Origin: Nocardioides sp. Kera G14
GTDB lineage: Bacteria > Actinomycetota > Actinomycetes > Propionibacteriales > Nocardioidaceae
Direction of reading: 5' to 3'
Assembly (NCBI RefSeq): GCF_020715565.1
Contig: NZ_CP085839.1
Coordinates: forward strand, 1,116,001 to 1,180,000
Length of the DNA: 64,000 bases
Below are positions 8,461 to 19,948 of this stretch, piece by piece. The notes under the pieces were generated by a model. The model was not told the DNA's origin and did not search any database. It worked only from the letters and a program-made list of their open reading frames with translations. The stretch's first letter is position 1. Every line of letters starts with the position of its first letter. A program made the position numbers and the translations under genes.

Positions 8461-9309
8461 ATGAGCCCCAGCGCGCGCGTCACCACCGTCGTCGCCACCC
8501 GCAACCGCGCAGCCGACCTCGCGTGGTCGCTGCCGCTCCAGCAGGAGCCGGTGATCGTGGTGGACAACGGCTCCGACGACGAGACGGTGGCGTTGGTGCA
8601 GGAGCGGTTCCCGACGTACGACGTCATCGCGCTGTCCGAGAACCAGGGGGCCGTCGCCCGCAACGTCGGGGTGTCCGCGGCGACCACGCCGTACGTCGCC
8701 TTCTCCGACGACGACTCGTGGTGGGACGACGGGGCGCTCGAGCGTGCCGCCGAGCTCTTCGACGCCCATCCGGACCTGGCCCTCATCCAGGCACGGATCC
8801 TGGTCGGGCCCGACGAGCGCACCGACCCGGTCTGCGAGCAGATGGCTCACGCCCAGCTGGGGAACGTCGATGACACCACCTGGCCGGCCATCCTGGGCTT
8901 CATCGCGTGCGGTTCGATCGTCCGGCGGGAGGCCTTCCTCGCCGTCGGCGGCTTCGATCCGGTCGTGCACTTCCCCGGCGAGGAGGAGCGGGTCGCGCTC
9001 GACCTGGCCGCCGCCGGCTGGCGGATGGCGTACGTCGACGACGTGGTCTGCCACCACCACCCCTCGACGGTGCGCCCACCGTCGGCGCACCGCCTCGCAC
9101 TCGAGTCGCGCAACCGTGTGCTCACCGCGGTGATGCGTCGCCCGTGGTCCGTGGTGGCGGCGACGATCGGGCACGCGATGACCGAGACCCCGGCGGCCCG
9201 CCGGGGTGTCCTGGACGCGGTGCCGCGGCTCCCCGCTGCGCTGGGCCAGCGGCGACGGCTGCCGGTCGCGCTCGAGCGCGCCCGCCGCGAGCTCGACGCG
9301 GCGGCGTGA
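8461..9309 (+). CDS. Family 2 glycosyltransferase
   Basis: This 282-residue enzyme has the GT-A nucleotide-sugar fold. The N-terminal strand is TTVVATRNR, VVDNGSDD follows for nucleotide binding, the metal-binding acidic cluster FSDDDSWW is near residue 82, and an acceptor-side EEERVALDLA region comes later. It transfers a sugar from an activated donor to an unknown acceptor in the cytoplasm. No ribosome site precedes the ATG, which starts only five bases after the inverted repeat, so the transcript may be leaderless. The P450-like gene follows after nine bases and is probably co-transcribed. Confidence 0.85.
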   Translation: MSPSARVTTVVATRNRAADLAWSLPLQQEPVIVVDNGSDDETVALVQERFPTYDVIALSENQGAVARNVGVSAATTPYVAFSDDDSWWDDGALERAAELFDAHPDLALIQARILVGPDERTDPVCEQMAHAQLGNVDDTTWPAILGFIACGSIVRREAFLAVGGFDPVVHFPGEEERVALDLAAAGWRMAYVDDVVCHHHPSTVRPPSAHRLALESRNRVLTAVMRRPWSVVAATIGHAMTETPAARRGVLDAVPRLPAALGQRRRLPVALERARRELDAAA

Positions 9310-9318
9310 GGAGCGGCC

Positions 9319-10467
9319 ATGCGTGACCACACCCTTCGACTCCTGCGCGACCCCTACGGCTTCATCCTGACCGAGCTGCGGCGCTCCGGCGGCGGCGATG
9401 TGGCGCGGACCGGGCTGCTGGGGCAGCCGGCGGTCTGTCTGAGCGGTCCCGAGGCGGCCGACTGGTTCTACGGCCCCCAGCTCCACCGGGCCGGCGCGGC
9501 GCCGCTGCCGGTACAGCTGACCCTCTTCGGCCGCGGCGGCGTCCAGTCGCTTGACGGTCGGGCGCACCACCATCGCAAGCAGCTCTTCGCCCCGCTGCAC
9601 GACGAGCAGGAGGTGACCCGGCTGGCAGCCGAGGTCGCCGCGGAGCTGCATGCGGCCGCTGCCTCGTGGGCCGGCCGGGAGGTGTCGCTCTACCGGGCGG
9701 TGCAGCCGCCGCTCTTCAGGGCGGTCTGCCGCTGGGCGGGCGTCCCCCTGGGGCCGGGGGAGGCCGAGCGCCGGACGCCGTCCGTCGTCTCGCTCTTCGA
9801 CGATGCCGCCGGCCCCGGGCCCCGCCACGTGCGCGCCCTCCTGAACCGGGTCCGATGTGACCGGTGGGCCACGCGGGTGATCCGCGACCTGCGTCGTCGA
9901 CCGACGCCGCTGCGACCGACGCTGGCCGAGAGGGTCGCACGGCACCGCGACGAGGCGGGCGTGCTCCTGCCGGTGCACACGGCCGCGGTCGAGCTGCTCA
10001 ACATCCTGCGACCCACGGTCGCCGTCTCGGTCTTCATCGCCAAGCTCGGCCAGACGCTTGCGGAGCGTCCGGGCGTCGCGGAGCGCCTGGCCGCGGCGGA
10101 CACCGACGAGCGGATGCGCTTCATCGAGGAGGTACGCCGACTCCACCCCTTCTTCCCGGCCGTCGTGGCGCGGACGAGTGAGGAGACGACGTACGGCGGC
10201 TGCCCGATGCGGCGCGGCACCCGGGTGCTGCTCAACCTGGTCGGCAGCGGGATTCCCCAGGGCGGAGGCGACGTCTGGCAGGGCCATCGGTGCCCAGGCG
10301 AGCCGATCACGAGGGCAGTGATGGCGGTGGCGCTGGACCTCCTGCTGACGCTGGACCACGACGTGCTCAGCCCTCCCCGGGTCGATGCGCACCGCGCGCC
10401 GGCAATTCCTGTCGACGGTTTTCGTATCCGAGTGCATCAGGTAAAGGACCACGGGTACGGCCGCTGA
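9319..10467 (+). CDS. Cytochrome P450, CYP152 (fatty-acid peroxygenase)-like, with internal deletion
   Basis: The 382-residue protein shows the hallmarks of H2O2-using CYP152 enzymes. These are HHHRKQLF (83-90), the I-helix text ELLNILRPTVAV with the acid-binding Arg231-Pro232 in place of the usual acid-alcohol pair, the ExxR motif at 271-274, and the heme-ligand loop GHRCPGEPIT with Cys325. Between LLNLVGS and GIPQGGGD (junction near residue 310) the usual stretch of about 30-40 residues carrying the PERF motif is absent, in frame. This removes part of the K-helix-to-heme 'meander'. The enzyme may be impaired, or this may be a compact variant. It lies directly behind the glycosyltransferase and ahead of catalase. 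Confidence 0.8.
   Translation: MRDHTLRLLRDPYGFILTELRRSGGGDVARTGLLGQPAVCLSGPEAADWFYGPQLHRAGAAPLPVQLTLFGRGGVQSLDGRAHHHRKQLFAPLHDEQEVTRLAAEVAAELHAAAASWAGREVSLYRAVQPPLFRAVCRWAGVPLGPGEAERRTPSVVSLFDDAAGPGPRHVRALLNRVRCDRWATRVIRDLRRRPTPLRPTLAERVARHRDEAGVLLPVHTAAVELLNILRPTVAVSVFIAKLGQTLAERPGVAERLAAADTDERMRFIEEVRRLHPFFPAVVARTSEETTYGGCPMRRGTRVLLNLVGSGIPQGGGDVWQGHRCPGEPITRAVMAVALDLLLTLDHDVLSPPRVDAHRAPAIPVDGFRIRVHQVKDHGYGR
10418..10445 (+). promoter_or_regulatory. Candidate SigB-type promoter of katE
   Basis: GTTTTC (10418-10423) and AGGTAA (10439-10444) are separated by 15 bases, resembling the GTTT-N15-GGGTA pattern of actinobacterial general-stress sigma factors. They lie inside the 3' end of the P450-like gene, about 60 bases before the catalase start. 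Spacing and motifs fit; one base of the -10 differs. Confidence 0.35.
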
Positions 10468-10506
10468 GGACAGCACGACGCCGTCGTACTCGATGAGGAG
10501 CCTTCC

Positions 10507-12645
<2,139 letters not shown>

Positions 12646-12667
12646 GCCCCTACGGCAGGATGGCGCC

Positions 12668-13546
12668 GTGAGCCATCATGAGGAGGCCGGGGAGGTCCGG
12701 GCCGTCATCGAGCGGCTCGGCCTCCCCGGCCTCATCGACGTCCACACGCACTTCATGCCCGACAATGTGCTGGCGAAGGTGTGGGACTACTTCGACGCGG
12801 TCGGGCCGATGACGGGCATGGAGTGGCCGATCACCTACCGGTTCGCCGAGGAGCAGCGGATCGGACTGCTGCGTGACTTCGGCGTCCTGCGGTTCACGTC
12901 GATGATCTACGCCCACCGCCCGGACATGGCCGCCTGGCTCAACGCCTGGGCTCGTGACTTCGCCGCCCGTACACCGGAGGTCCTGCAGACCGCGACCTTC
13001 TATCCCGAGCCCTCCGTCGAGCAGTACGTCGACCTCGCACTCGGCTCGGGGACGCGGATCTTCAAGATCCACATCCAGGTCGGCGACTTCGCGCCCGACG
13101 ATCCCGCGCTCGACGCGACCTGGGGCATGGTCTCCGACGCGCAGGTGCCGGTGCTGATCCACTGCGGCTCAGGTCCCGCGCCGGGTCGCTTCACCGGCCC
13201 GGACCGGATGCGCACGCTGATGCGTCGCCATCCTCGGCTGCGGCTGGTCATCGCGCACATGGGACTGCCGGAGTACGCGGACTTCCTCGACCTCGCCGAC
13301 CGCTACGAGGGCGTGCATCTCGACACGACCATGGTCTTCACCGACTTCACCGAGGCGCTCGCCCCGTTTCCTCCGGAGCTTCGCCCGCGGCTGGACGAGC
13401 TGGGGGAGCGGATCCTCTTCGGCAGCGACTTCCCGAACATTCCCTATCCCTACCTCCATGCGGTCGAGGCGGTGGAGCGGCTCGAGCTCGGCGACGCCTG
13501 GCTGCGCGGCGTCCTGCACGACAACGCGGCCCGACTCTTCGCCTGA
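12668..13546 (+). CDS. Amidohydrolase family protein (amidohydro-rel 2)
   Basis: This is a 292-residue TIM-barrel metal hydrolase or decarboxylase. The metal-binding DVHTHFMP is near residue 24, further ligands are HCGSG and IAHMG, and the late aspartate is in FGSDFPNIPYPY. This architecture matches the ACMSD/2-pyrone-4,6-dicarboxylate hydrolase branch, whose members decarboxylate or hydrolyse aromatic acids or their cleavage products; the substrate here is unknown. The start is GTG with AGGATGG upstream. It follows katE by 22 bases, so it may read through from the same transcript. Confidence 0.85.
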   Translation: MSHHEEAGEVRAVIERLGLPGLIDVHTHFMPDNVLAKVWDYFDAVGPMTGMEWPITYRFAEEQRIGLLRDFGVLRFTSMIYAHRPDMAAWLNAWARDFAARTPEVLQTATFYPEPSVEQYVDLALGSGTRIFKIHIQVGDFAPDDPALDATWGMVSDAQVPVLIHCGSGPAPGRFTGPDRMRTLMRRHPRLRLVIAHMGLPEYADFLDLADRYEGVHLDTTMVFTDFTEALAPFPPELRPRLDELGERILFGSDFPNIPYPYLHAVEAVERLELGDAWLRGVLHDNAARLFA

Positions 13547-13562
13547 CGCCTTGGGAGCGCGG

Positions 13563-14222
13563 TCAGCTGCAGCGGCGGGCCGAGACGTACGCGAAGGCTC
13601 CCTCGGTCACCCCGTAGGCGAGGAAGCCGGCGGCACTGAGCCAGTCGGTGACCTCGAGCAGCGTGGCCGAGGGGCCGATGAGTCCCGCAGCGCGGCCGGC
13701 CGCGATGACCGGGCGGTAGCGCGTGCCCGCGTCGGCGCGCAGCCACGTGAGCTCGATCCGGTCGTCGGTGACGCGGGCGATCTCGCGGATCGCCGCGTGC
13801 GGGTCGGGAAAGCAGTGCAGTCCGGTGAGACTCACCGTCACATCGACGGAGCGGTCCGCCAACGGGAGCGAGGCGACGTCGGCCTCGAGGGTCTCGATCG
13901 GGACGCCGAGCCGTGCGGCCGCCTCCCGGGTGCGGACGAGCATCGCGGGGGAGATGTCGCAGGCGAGATAGCGCACGCGCGTCTGCCGGTTGATCCCGGC
14001 GAGCGCGATCCCGGCGCCGCAGGGCACGTCGAGGACGGTGCCGCCTCGCGGCGTATAGGCGAGGGAGTCGATCGCGTCGTAGAGGCCCTGGAACGTGGTG
14101 CCGAAGCCGATGACGCCGGCGGCACGCGCGAGCGACCGGCGGGCCATGCCGAAGGAGTAGAGGTGCGCCCACGGGTGGTCCAGCCGCCAGGTGTCGCTCA
14201 CGTTCCGTGCCACGACGCACAC
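13563..14222 (-). CDS. Class I SAM-dependent methyltransferase
   Basis: This 219-residue protein carries the SAM-binding motif TVLDVPCGAGIAL near residue 62, an acidic turn ACDIS, and the post-motif EADVASLPLADRSVDVT. These are typical of UbiE/COQ5-like small-molecule methyltransferases. The acceptor is unknown. The annotated start is GTG; a second in-frame GTG three codons on (before ARNVSDTW) is equally possible. It converges with the amidohydrolase and lies 27 bases after the acyl-CoA ligase on the same strand, so it could be the second gene of that transcript. Confidence 0.85.
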   Translation of the reverse strand: MCVVARNVSDTWRLDHPWAHLYSFGMARRSLARAAGVIGFGTTFQGLYDAIDSLAYTPRGGTVLDVPCGAGIALAGINRQTRVRYLACDISPAMLVRTREAAARLGVPIETLEADVASLPLADRSVDVTVSLTGLHCFPDPHAAIREIARVTDDRIELTWLRADAGTRYRPVIAAGRAAGLIGPSATLLEVTDWLSAAGFLAYGVTEGAFAYVSARRCS

Positions 14223-14249
14223 TCTCTCAGGTGGCTCAGGCCAGGTGCA

Positions 14250-15868
14250 TCAGCTTGAGGCCAGCCCCAGCTCCGCCGTGCTCACCTCGCGCATCTCGAC
14301 CTTCCGGATCTTGCCGGTCACGGTCATCGGGAACTCGTCGACGATCCTGACGTAGCGCGGGATCTTGTAGCGGGCCAGCCGGCCGTCGGCGTACTCACGG
14401 ACGGTGTCGGGCGTCAGCGGAGGACGGCCCGGACGCATCCTGATCCAGGCGCAGATCTCCTGCCGTAGCGCTCGTCGGGAACGCCGATCACCTGCACGTC
14501 CTCGATGTCGGGGTGGGTGTAGAGGAACTCCTCGACCTCCCGCGGGTAGATGTTCTCACCGCCGCGGATCACGAGGTCCTTGATCCGGCCGACGATGCTG
14601 ACGTAGCCGTCCTCGCGCATCACGGCGAGGTCGCCGGTGTGCATCCAGCCGTCGGCGTCGATCGCCTCCGCGGTCTTCTCCGGGTCGTCCCAGTAGCCGA
14701 GCATCACCGAGTAGCCGCGGGTGCAGAACTCGCCGGTCTCGCCCCGCTCCAGCGTCTCCCCAGTGGGCGAGACGATCTTGATCTCGACGTGGGGAGCGGC
14801 GCGGCCGATGGTGGTCGTACGCCGGTCCAGGTCATCGTCCGTGCGGGTCTGGCAGGAGACCGGCGAGGTCTCGGTCATGCCGTAGGCGATCGAGACCTCG
14901 TCCATGTGCATCTCGTTGACGCAGCGCTTCATCACCTCGACCGGGCAGATCGAGCCGGCCATGATGCCGGTCCGCAGCGTGGACAGGTCATAGCTGTCGA
15001 AGTCGGGGAGCGCCTGCTCGGCGATGAACATCGTGGGGACGCCGTACAGCGCCGTCGCCTTCTCCGCGGCGACCGTCCGCAGTGCCGTGGCCGGGTCGAA
15101 CGCCGGGCCCGGGATGATCATCGTGGCGCCGTGCGTGATGCAGCCGAGGTTCGCCATGACCATGCCGAAGCAGTGGTAGAAGGGCACGGGGATCACGAGC
15201 CGGTCGGCCTCGGTGAGATTGATCGTCTCGGTCGTGAAGAAGCCGTTGTTGAGGATGTTGCGGTGGCTGAGGGTCGCACCCTTGGGGAAGCCGGTCGTCC
15301 CGGAGGTGTATTGGATGTTGATCGCGTCGTCCGGTTCGAGGTGGGACATCCGCTCCTCGAGGGCGTGCTGCGGCATCTCCTCGCCCTCGCTCATGAGGTG
15401 TGTCCAGTCCTCGGTGTCGAGGTAGGCGACGGTCGTGAGCGCCGTGCTGGTCGGGCGGATCTCGTCGATCATCGCCCTGTAGTCGCTGCCCTTGAACCCG
15501 CTCGCGGCGAGCAGCATCCGCATGCCCGACTGGTTGACGACGTACGCGAGCTCGTGGGTGCGGTACGACGGGTTGACGTTGACCAGGACGGCGCCGATCT
15601 TGGCCGTCGCGAACTGGACGACCGTCCACTCCGCGCAGTTCGGCGCCCAGATGCCGACGCGGTCGCCGCGCCCTATGCCCTCGGCAAGGAGCCCGCGCGC
15701 GAGGTGGTCGACGTCGGCGTTGAGCTCGGACCAGGTCCAACGCCTGCCGCTCTCGACCTCGACGAGTGCCTCCCGCTCCGGATACCTCGCGACGGTGCGT
15801 TCGAAGCTCGCCCCGATCGTCTCCTCCAGCAGTGGCGTGGACGTCTCTCCCGCGGCGTACGACTCCAT
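14250..15868 (-). pseudogene. AMP-dependent acyl-CoA synthetase, frameshifted near 14461
   Basis: The reading frame from the ATG at 15868 encodes an adenylate-forming ligase: [11 protein letters not shown] for ATP binding, [34 protein letters not shown], and [21 protein letters not shown]. At [10 protein letters not shown] the frame breaks. One base appears to be missing between 14461 and 14462 (GGCAGGAG where GGCCAGGAG or similar is expected). The following frame then gives the normal end: [20 protein letters not shown] and the catalytic lysine motif MTVTGKIRKVEM. Repaired, the protein would have about 539 residues, normal for fatty-acid or medium-chain acyl-CoA ligases. As read, it stops after 484 residues and lacks the C-terminal lysine. 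It is either a recent mutation or a sequencing error. Confidence 0.85.
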
Positions 15869-15921
15869 GTGAGCAGGGTCACATGTTGCGTCGGCGGGAT
15901 CAAGGACGTGAAGCTGTCGCC

Positions 15922-17160
15922 ATGGCGGACGCGACTCTGCAGCACCGGGCGGTCCGGATGGTCGGCCGTGATCCGGGGGAGCCCCATCGCTCGGCGACGC
16001 CGCTGGAGCTGCTCTTCGACCTCACCTTCGTGGTCGCGTTCGGGACGGCGGCCGATGCGTTGGCCCACGGCCTGGCCGAGCGCCACACGGGTGTCGCGAT
16101 CGGCGGCTTCTGCTTCGCGACCTTCGGCGTCGCATGGGCATGGATCAACTTCACCTGGTTCGCCTCGGCGTACGACACCGACGACTGGATCTATCGCCTC
16201 ACCACCATGCTCCAGATGGCCGGTGTGCTCCTCTTCGCGCTGGGGCTCCCGGCGATGTTCGCCTCATTGACCGAGCATGCGGCGACGCTCAACAACGACG
16301 TCATGGTGATCGGGTACGTCGTCATGCGGGTCGCCATGGTCCTGCAGTGGCTCCGCGCCACCCGCCACGATCCTTCGCGGCGCGGAGCGCACGGGTGCTA
16401 CATCGTGTCGATCGTCGTGGCGCAGGTGCTCTGGTGCCTGCTGGCGTTCGCGAACCTCAGCATCCCGCTCACCTTCGCACTGATGGTCGTGCCGATGGTG
16501 ATCGAGCTCGGCGGCCCGGCGGTGGCCGAGCGCCGCTTCGACGGGACGCCGTGGCATCCGCACCACATCGCCGAGCGTTACGGGCTGATGGTGATCATCG
16601 CGCTCGGCGAGGGACTGATCGGCACGATGGCCAGCCTCGTCGCGCTCTCGGGCGACGGCCTCACGTTCGATGTCGGCCTGCTCGCCTTCGTCGGCACGGC
16701 GTTGATCTTCGGGCTGTGGTGGACCTACTACGCCATCCCGCACGGGGAGATCCTCGCTGCCTGGCGCGAGCGCTCCTTCGGTTGGGGGTACGGGCACATC
16801 CTGATCTTCGGGTCGATCGTCGCGATGGGTGCGGGGCTGCACGTGGCGGCGTACTTCCTCGAGCACGAGAGCGCGACCTCGCTGACGACGACCGTCGCCG
16901 CGGTCGCCGTGCCGACGGCGATCTACCTGCTCTTCCTCTACGTGCTCTACGCCGTCTTCACCCGGACGATCGACCCCTTCCACCTGATCCTCATCGGCGG
17001 CTCGGCCGTCACCATCGTTCTCTCCCTCGTGCTCGCGGCCTCGGGCATCGAGCTGGCATGGTCGCTCGCCGTCCTGGCGGTGACGCCGTGGATCACCGTG
17101 CTCGGCTACGAGACCGTCGGCTACCGGCACAACGCCGAGGTGCTCGAGGGGTCGGCGTAG
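15922..17160 (+). CDS. Low temperature requirement protein A (LtrA) family membrane protein
   Basis: This is a 412-residue polytopic membrane protein with about ten to twelve hydrophobic segments. The family's signature beginning is [16 protein letters not shown] near residue 25, and the conserved [18 protein letters not shown] is in the middle. LtrA was named for growth in the cold in Listeria; its biochemical activity is not established. I chose the ATG at 15922 because it directly precedes the conserved start and because the longer frame runs through the divergent ligase gene. The YbaK gene follows after 11 bases and may be co-transcribed. Confidence 0.9.
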   Translation: MADATLQHRAVRMVGRDPGEPHRSATPLELLFDLTFVVAFGTAADALAHGLAERHTGVAIGGFCFATFGVAWAWINFTWFASAYDTDDWIYRLTTMLQMAGVLLFALGLPAMFASLTEHAATLNNDVMVIGYVVMRVAMVLQWLRATRHDPSRRGAHGCYIVSIVVAQVLWCLLAFANLSIPLTFALMVVPMVIELGGPAVAERRFDGTPWHPHHIAERYGLMVIIALGEGLIGTMASLVALSGDGLTFDVGLLAFVGTALIFGLWWTYYAIPHGEILAAWRERSFGWGYGHILIFGSIVAMGAGLHVAAYFLEHESATSLTTTVAAVAVPTAIYLLFLYVLYAVFTRTIDPFHLILIGGSAVTIVLSLVLAASGIELAWSLAVLAVTPWITVLGYETVGYRHNAEVLEGSA

Positions 17161-17171
17161 TCTGCGTCGCC

Positions 17172-17675
17172 GTGGCGAAGAAGCAGGCGTCGAAGCAACC
17201 CGGGGGTACTCCGGCGACGGTGGCCCTGACCGCCGCGGGAATCGCGTTCGGCATGCATCCCTACGAGCACGACCCCCGCTCGACCTCCTACGGCCTCGAG
17301 GCCGCCACCGCACTGGGCGTGCCGCCCGAGCGGGTCTTCAAGACGTTGATGGCGTCCGTCGACGGACGGCTCTGCGTGGGCATCGTGCCGGTCTCCGGCC
17401 AGCTCGACCTCAAGGCACTGGCGCGAGCCCTCGGGGGATCGAAGGCTGTGATGGCGGAGGTCGCGGCTGCCGAGCGCGCGACCGGTTATGTCGCCGGTGG
17501 CATCTCGCCGGTCGGGCAGAAGCGTGCCCACCCGACGGTGCTCGACGAGTCGGCGCTGGAGTTCGACACGATCTTCGTGAGCGGCGGCAGGCGCGGGCTC
17601 GACCTCGAGCTCGCGCCTGCCGACCTGATGGCGGTGACGGGTGCGGTCAGTGCCCGTGTGGGTCGAGCCGGTTGA
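17172..17675 (+). CDS. ybaK: Cys-tRNA(Pro)/Cys-tRNA(Cys) deacylase, YbaK/EbsC type
   Basis: This 167-residue protein matches the YbaK editing domain along its full length. The N-terminal half has YEHDPRSTSYGLEAATALGV and the substrate-pocket region has FKTLMASVDG, then GYVAGGISPVGQKR, the family signature. It hydrolyses Cys-tRNA(Pro) formed in error by prolyl-tRNA synthetase. The start is GTG at 17172, just after the LtrA stop. Its 3' end overlaps the 3' end of the convergent SDR gene by 29 bases. Confidence 0.92.
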   Translation: MAKKQASKQPGGTPATVALTAAGIAFGMHPYEHDPRSTSYGLEAATALGVPPERVFKTLMASVDGRLCVGIVPVSGQLDLKALARALGGSKAVMAEVAAAERATGYVAGGISPVGQKRAHPTVLDESALEFDTIFVSGGRRGLDLELAPADLMAVTGAVSARVGRAG

Positions 17676-18408
17676 GGGTGGCCACGACCTGGTCGTAGTC
17701 GCCGCGGGCCTCGCCGTAGCGCAGGAACTTCACGTTCTCGACCTGGACCTCCGTGGCGCCCGGCTGGGCCTCGAGGAGTCCCATCACCTCGCTCACGAAG
17801 TCCTCGAGCGGCATCGCGAAGTCGCTCGTCTCCTGGCCGGGCATCAACTGAGTGCGCACGGCCGGGGGCTCGAGCTCGACGACCTCGACGCTCGTGCCGG
17901 CCAGCTGGAGGCGGATCGACTCGCTGAGCATGTGAATCGCGGCCTTGGTCGCGTTGTAGCTCGGCGTGACCTTGAGCGGCGTGAAGGCCAGGCCTGAGGA
18001 GACCGTCATGATCGTCGCCGCCGGACGGGTCTGCAGGTGCTCGATGAAGGCGCCGATGAGCCGGATCGGGCCCAGCAGGTTGGTGGTGACGATGGCCTCG
18101 GCGCTCTCGACGAATCCGGACGGCGTCGTCCAGTCCTCGGCCCGCATGATGCCGGCCATCGTGATGAGGACGTTGACCTCGGGGTGGTCGGCGATCACTG
18201 CGGCTGACGCCCTCTCGATGGAGGCAGCGTCAGCGGTGTCGATCGAGACGGTATCGAGGCCGTGGTCCGTCCTGATCTGCTCGAGCAACTCTGTGCGACG
18301 GCCGCCGACGATGACGGTGTTGCCGCGCTCCTTCAACGCGATCGCGAGGGCGAGGCCGATGCCGCTGGTCGCGCCGGGGATGAAGATGGTGTTGCCACTG
18401 ATGTTCAT
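17647..18408 (-). CDS. SDR family oxidoreductase, DltE-like
   Basis: This is a 253-residue classical short-chain dehydrogenase. It has the cofactor motif GATSGIGLA at residues 12-20, a central MAGIM in the NAG position, and the catalytic serine and YNATK in VSSGLAFTPLKVTPSYNATK. The text resembles the DltE-type subgroup, whose substrates are not defined. The ATG at 18408 is preceded by GGAAGGGTGGGGG. It follows the MocR gene on the same strand by 35 bases and could be its co-transcribed neighbour. The 3' end overlaps ybaK convergently. Confidence 0.88.
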   Translation of the reverse strand: MNISGNTIFIPGATSGIGLALAIALKERGNTVIVGGRRTELLEQIRTDHGLDTVSIDTADAASIERASAAVIADHPEVNVLITMAGIMRAEDWTTPSGFVESAEAIVTTNLLGPIRLIGAFIEHLQTRPAATIMTVSSGLAFTPLKVTPSYNATKAAIHMLSESIRLQLAGTSVEVVELEPPAVRTQLMPGQETSDFAMPLEDFVSEVMGLLEAQPGATEVQVENVKFLRYGEARGDYDQVVATLNRLDPHGH

Positions 18409-18443
18409 GCCCCCACCCTTCCCGGTGGGTGGTGAGCAGCCCG

Positions 18444-19886
18444 CTAGACGAGCGGCTCACTCGTCGAGAAGTGGACCGGCGCCGCGTTGGCGACGGTGGG
18501 CCAGAGCTCGCCGAGGATCTCGACCGCTCGGGCCAAGGTCTCGGGCGCCGCTGTGAGCGGCAACCGCAGCCGGCGCTCGTAGGCGCCGTCGATCCCGAAG
18601 CGCGGACCCGCGGTGACGTGGAGACCGTGGGCCCTCGCGGCCAGGGTCAGCTGCGAGCTCACCGGCGACGGGAGCTGGAGCCAGGCAGCCAGGCCGCCGC
18701 GGAGGTGCGCGGGCATCTGCCAGTCGGGCAGGTGCGTGGCCAACGCCGTCGCCAGGGCGGTGCGTCGCTCGCCGAGCTGGCCACGGCGCTCTTCGACGAT
18801 CTCGGGTGTCCGACCGAGGAGCTCGGCGACGACAAGCTGCTCCCAGATGGCGGTGCCGAGATCGTGCGCCGGACGGTGTGCGATCAGGCGGCCGATGATC
18901 TCGGCCGACGCCCGGATCCATCCGATCCGCAGCCCTCCCCACAGCAGCTTGCTCGCCGAGCCGATCTGGACGACCCGGGCACCGTGCTCTCCGGCGAGGG
19001 CGGCCAGTGGTCCGTGGTGCTCGGCCCGGTCGATGTCGAGCTCCGCGGTCGTCTCGTCGGCGATGAGGAGTGTGTCGACCTTCGCGGCGGCGTGGAGCAG
19101 CTCGTGCCGGTCGTCCTCGCTCATGCAGCGGCCGGTGGGGTTGTGGAAGTCGGGCATCGTGTAGGCGACCACCGGCGTCGTGCGCGCGATCGTCGTGGTG
19201 AGGGCAGGGACATCCCAGCCGGACTCCGGTGTCACCGGCGAAGTGACGATCCGGCCGCCGGCCGAGGCGAGGGCGTCGTACGCATGGGGGTAGCTGGGGC
19301 TCTCCGCGAAGACCCGGTCGCCCCTCGCGACGAGGGTGCGGGCGAGGAGCGCGATGGCTCCCTGGGCGCCGTTGGTCACGAGGATCTGGTCGGCCTCGGT
19401 GGGCAGGCCGCGAGCGGTGTAGCGGGCAGCGATCGCCTCGCGCAGGACGGGCAGGCCGACGAGTTGGTAGCCGGGGGAGACGTAGTAGGCGGTGAGCTCC
19501 TCGGTCGCCCGCCGTGCCGCCTCGGGAAGGAGGTCGGTGGCGGGCAGTGAGGCCATGGTCAGGTCGATCACCTCGCCCCGTGCCATGCCTGAGGTCGGCG
19601 TGACGAGCGGCAGGGTCGTGGTGGTGCCGGAGCCCTGCACCGCCCGGGCATATCCGGTGTCCCGGAGCTGGCGGTAGGCGGCGGTGATCGTGGTGCGGGA
19701 GAGGTTGAGCCGCTCGGAGAGCTCGCGCTCGGAGGGCAGGCGTACGTCGGCCGAGATCCGTCCGTCGATGAGCAGCAGACGGATGCGCTCGGCCAGGGCC
19801 TCATAGGCATGAAGGCCGCTGCCCCCGCGGCGCCAGTCGCCGAGGAGGTCACCGAGCGTGCTCGCCGCCAGTCGTCCACGGATCAT
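18444..19886 (-). CDS. MocR/PdxR-type regulator (GntR helix-turn-helix fused to an aminotransferase fold), YczR-like
   Basis: This 480-residue protein has an N-terminal winged helix-turn-helix of GntR type at about residues 27-92 (LPSERELSERLNLSRTTITAAYRQL) and a fold-I aminotransferase domain from about residue 115. The PLP lysine is in GSASKLLWGGLRIGW, and TNGAQGAI and MPDFHNPTG are the other cofactor-site motifs. MocR proteins use PLP or an amino compound as effector. It is divergent from a YczE-like membrane protein, an arrangement known from Bacillus yczR-yczE. The ATG at 19886 lies very close to its presumed promoter, so the mRNA may be leaderless. Confidence 0.92.
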   Translation of the reverse strand: MIRGRLAASTLGDLLGDWRRGGSGLHAYEALAERIRLLLIDGRISADVRLPSERELSERLNLSRTTITAAYRQLRDTGYARAVQGSGTTTTLPLVTPTSGMARGEVIDLTMASLPATDLLPEAARRATEELTAYYVSPGYQLVGLPVLREAIAARYTARGLPTEADQILVTNGAQGAIALLARTLVARGDRVFAESPSYPHAYDALASAGGRIVTSPVTPESGWDVPALTTTIARTTPVVAYTMPDFHNPTGRCMSEDDRHELLHAAAKVDTLLIADETTAELDIDRAEHHGPLAALAGEHGARVVQIGSASKLLWGGLRIGWIRASAEIIGRLIAHRPAHDLGTAIWEQLVVAELLGRTPEIVEERRGQLGERRTALATALATHLPDWQMPAHLRGGLAAWLQLPSPVSSQLTLAARAHGLHVTAGPRFGIDGAYERRLRLPLTAAPETLARAVEILGELWPTVANAAPVHFSTSEPLV

Positions 19887-19887
19887 G

Positions 19888-19930
19888 AGGCCACTTTACC
19901 CCGATTGGCCTCTTGCTGCACAAGTGGCCT
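19888..19930. promoter_or_regulatory. Inverted repeat with direct repeats, candidate MocR operator
   Basis: AGGCCACTT (19888-19896) and AAGTGGCCT (19922-19930) are exact reverse complements 25 bases apart. TTGGCCT lies between them and TTGGCTT just beyond, giving a row of related half-sites. The position, between the MocR-type regulator and the yczE-like gene, fits the repeat-based operators bound by MocR dimers. Confidence 0.45.
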
Positions 19931-19948
19931 TGGGATTGGCTTGGTCCC

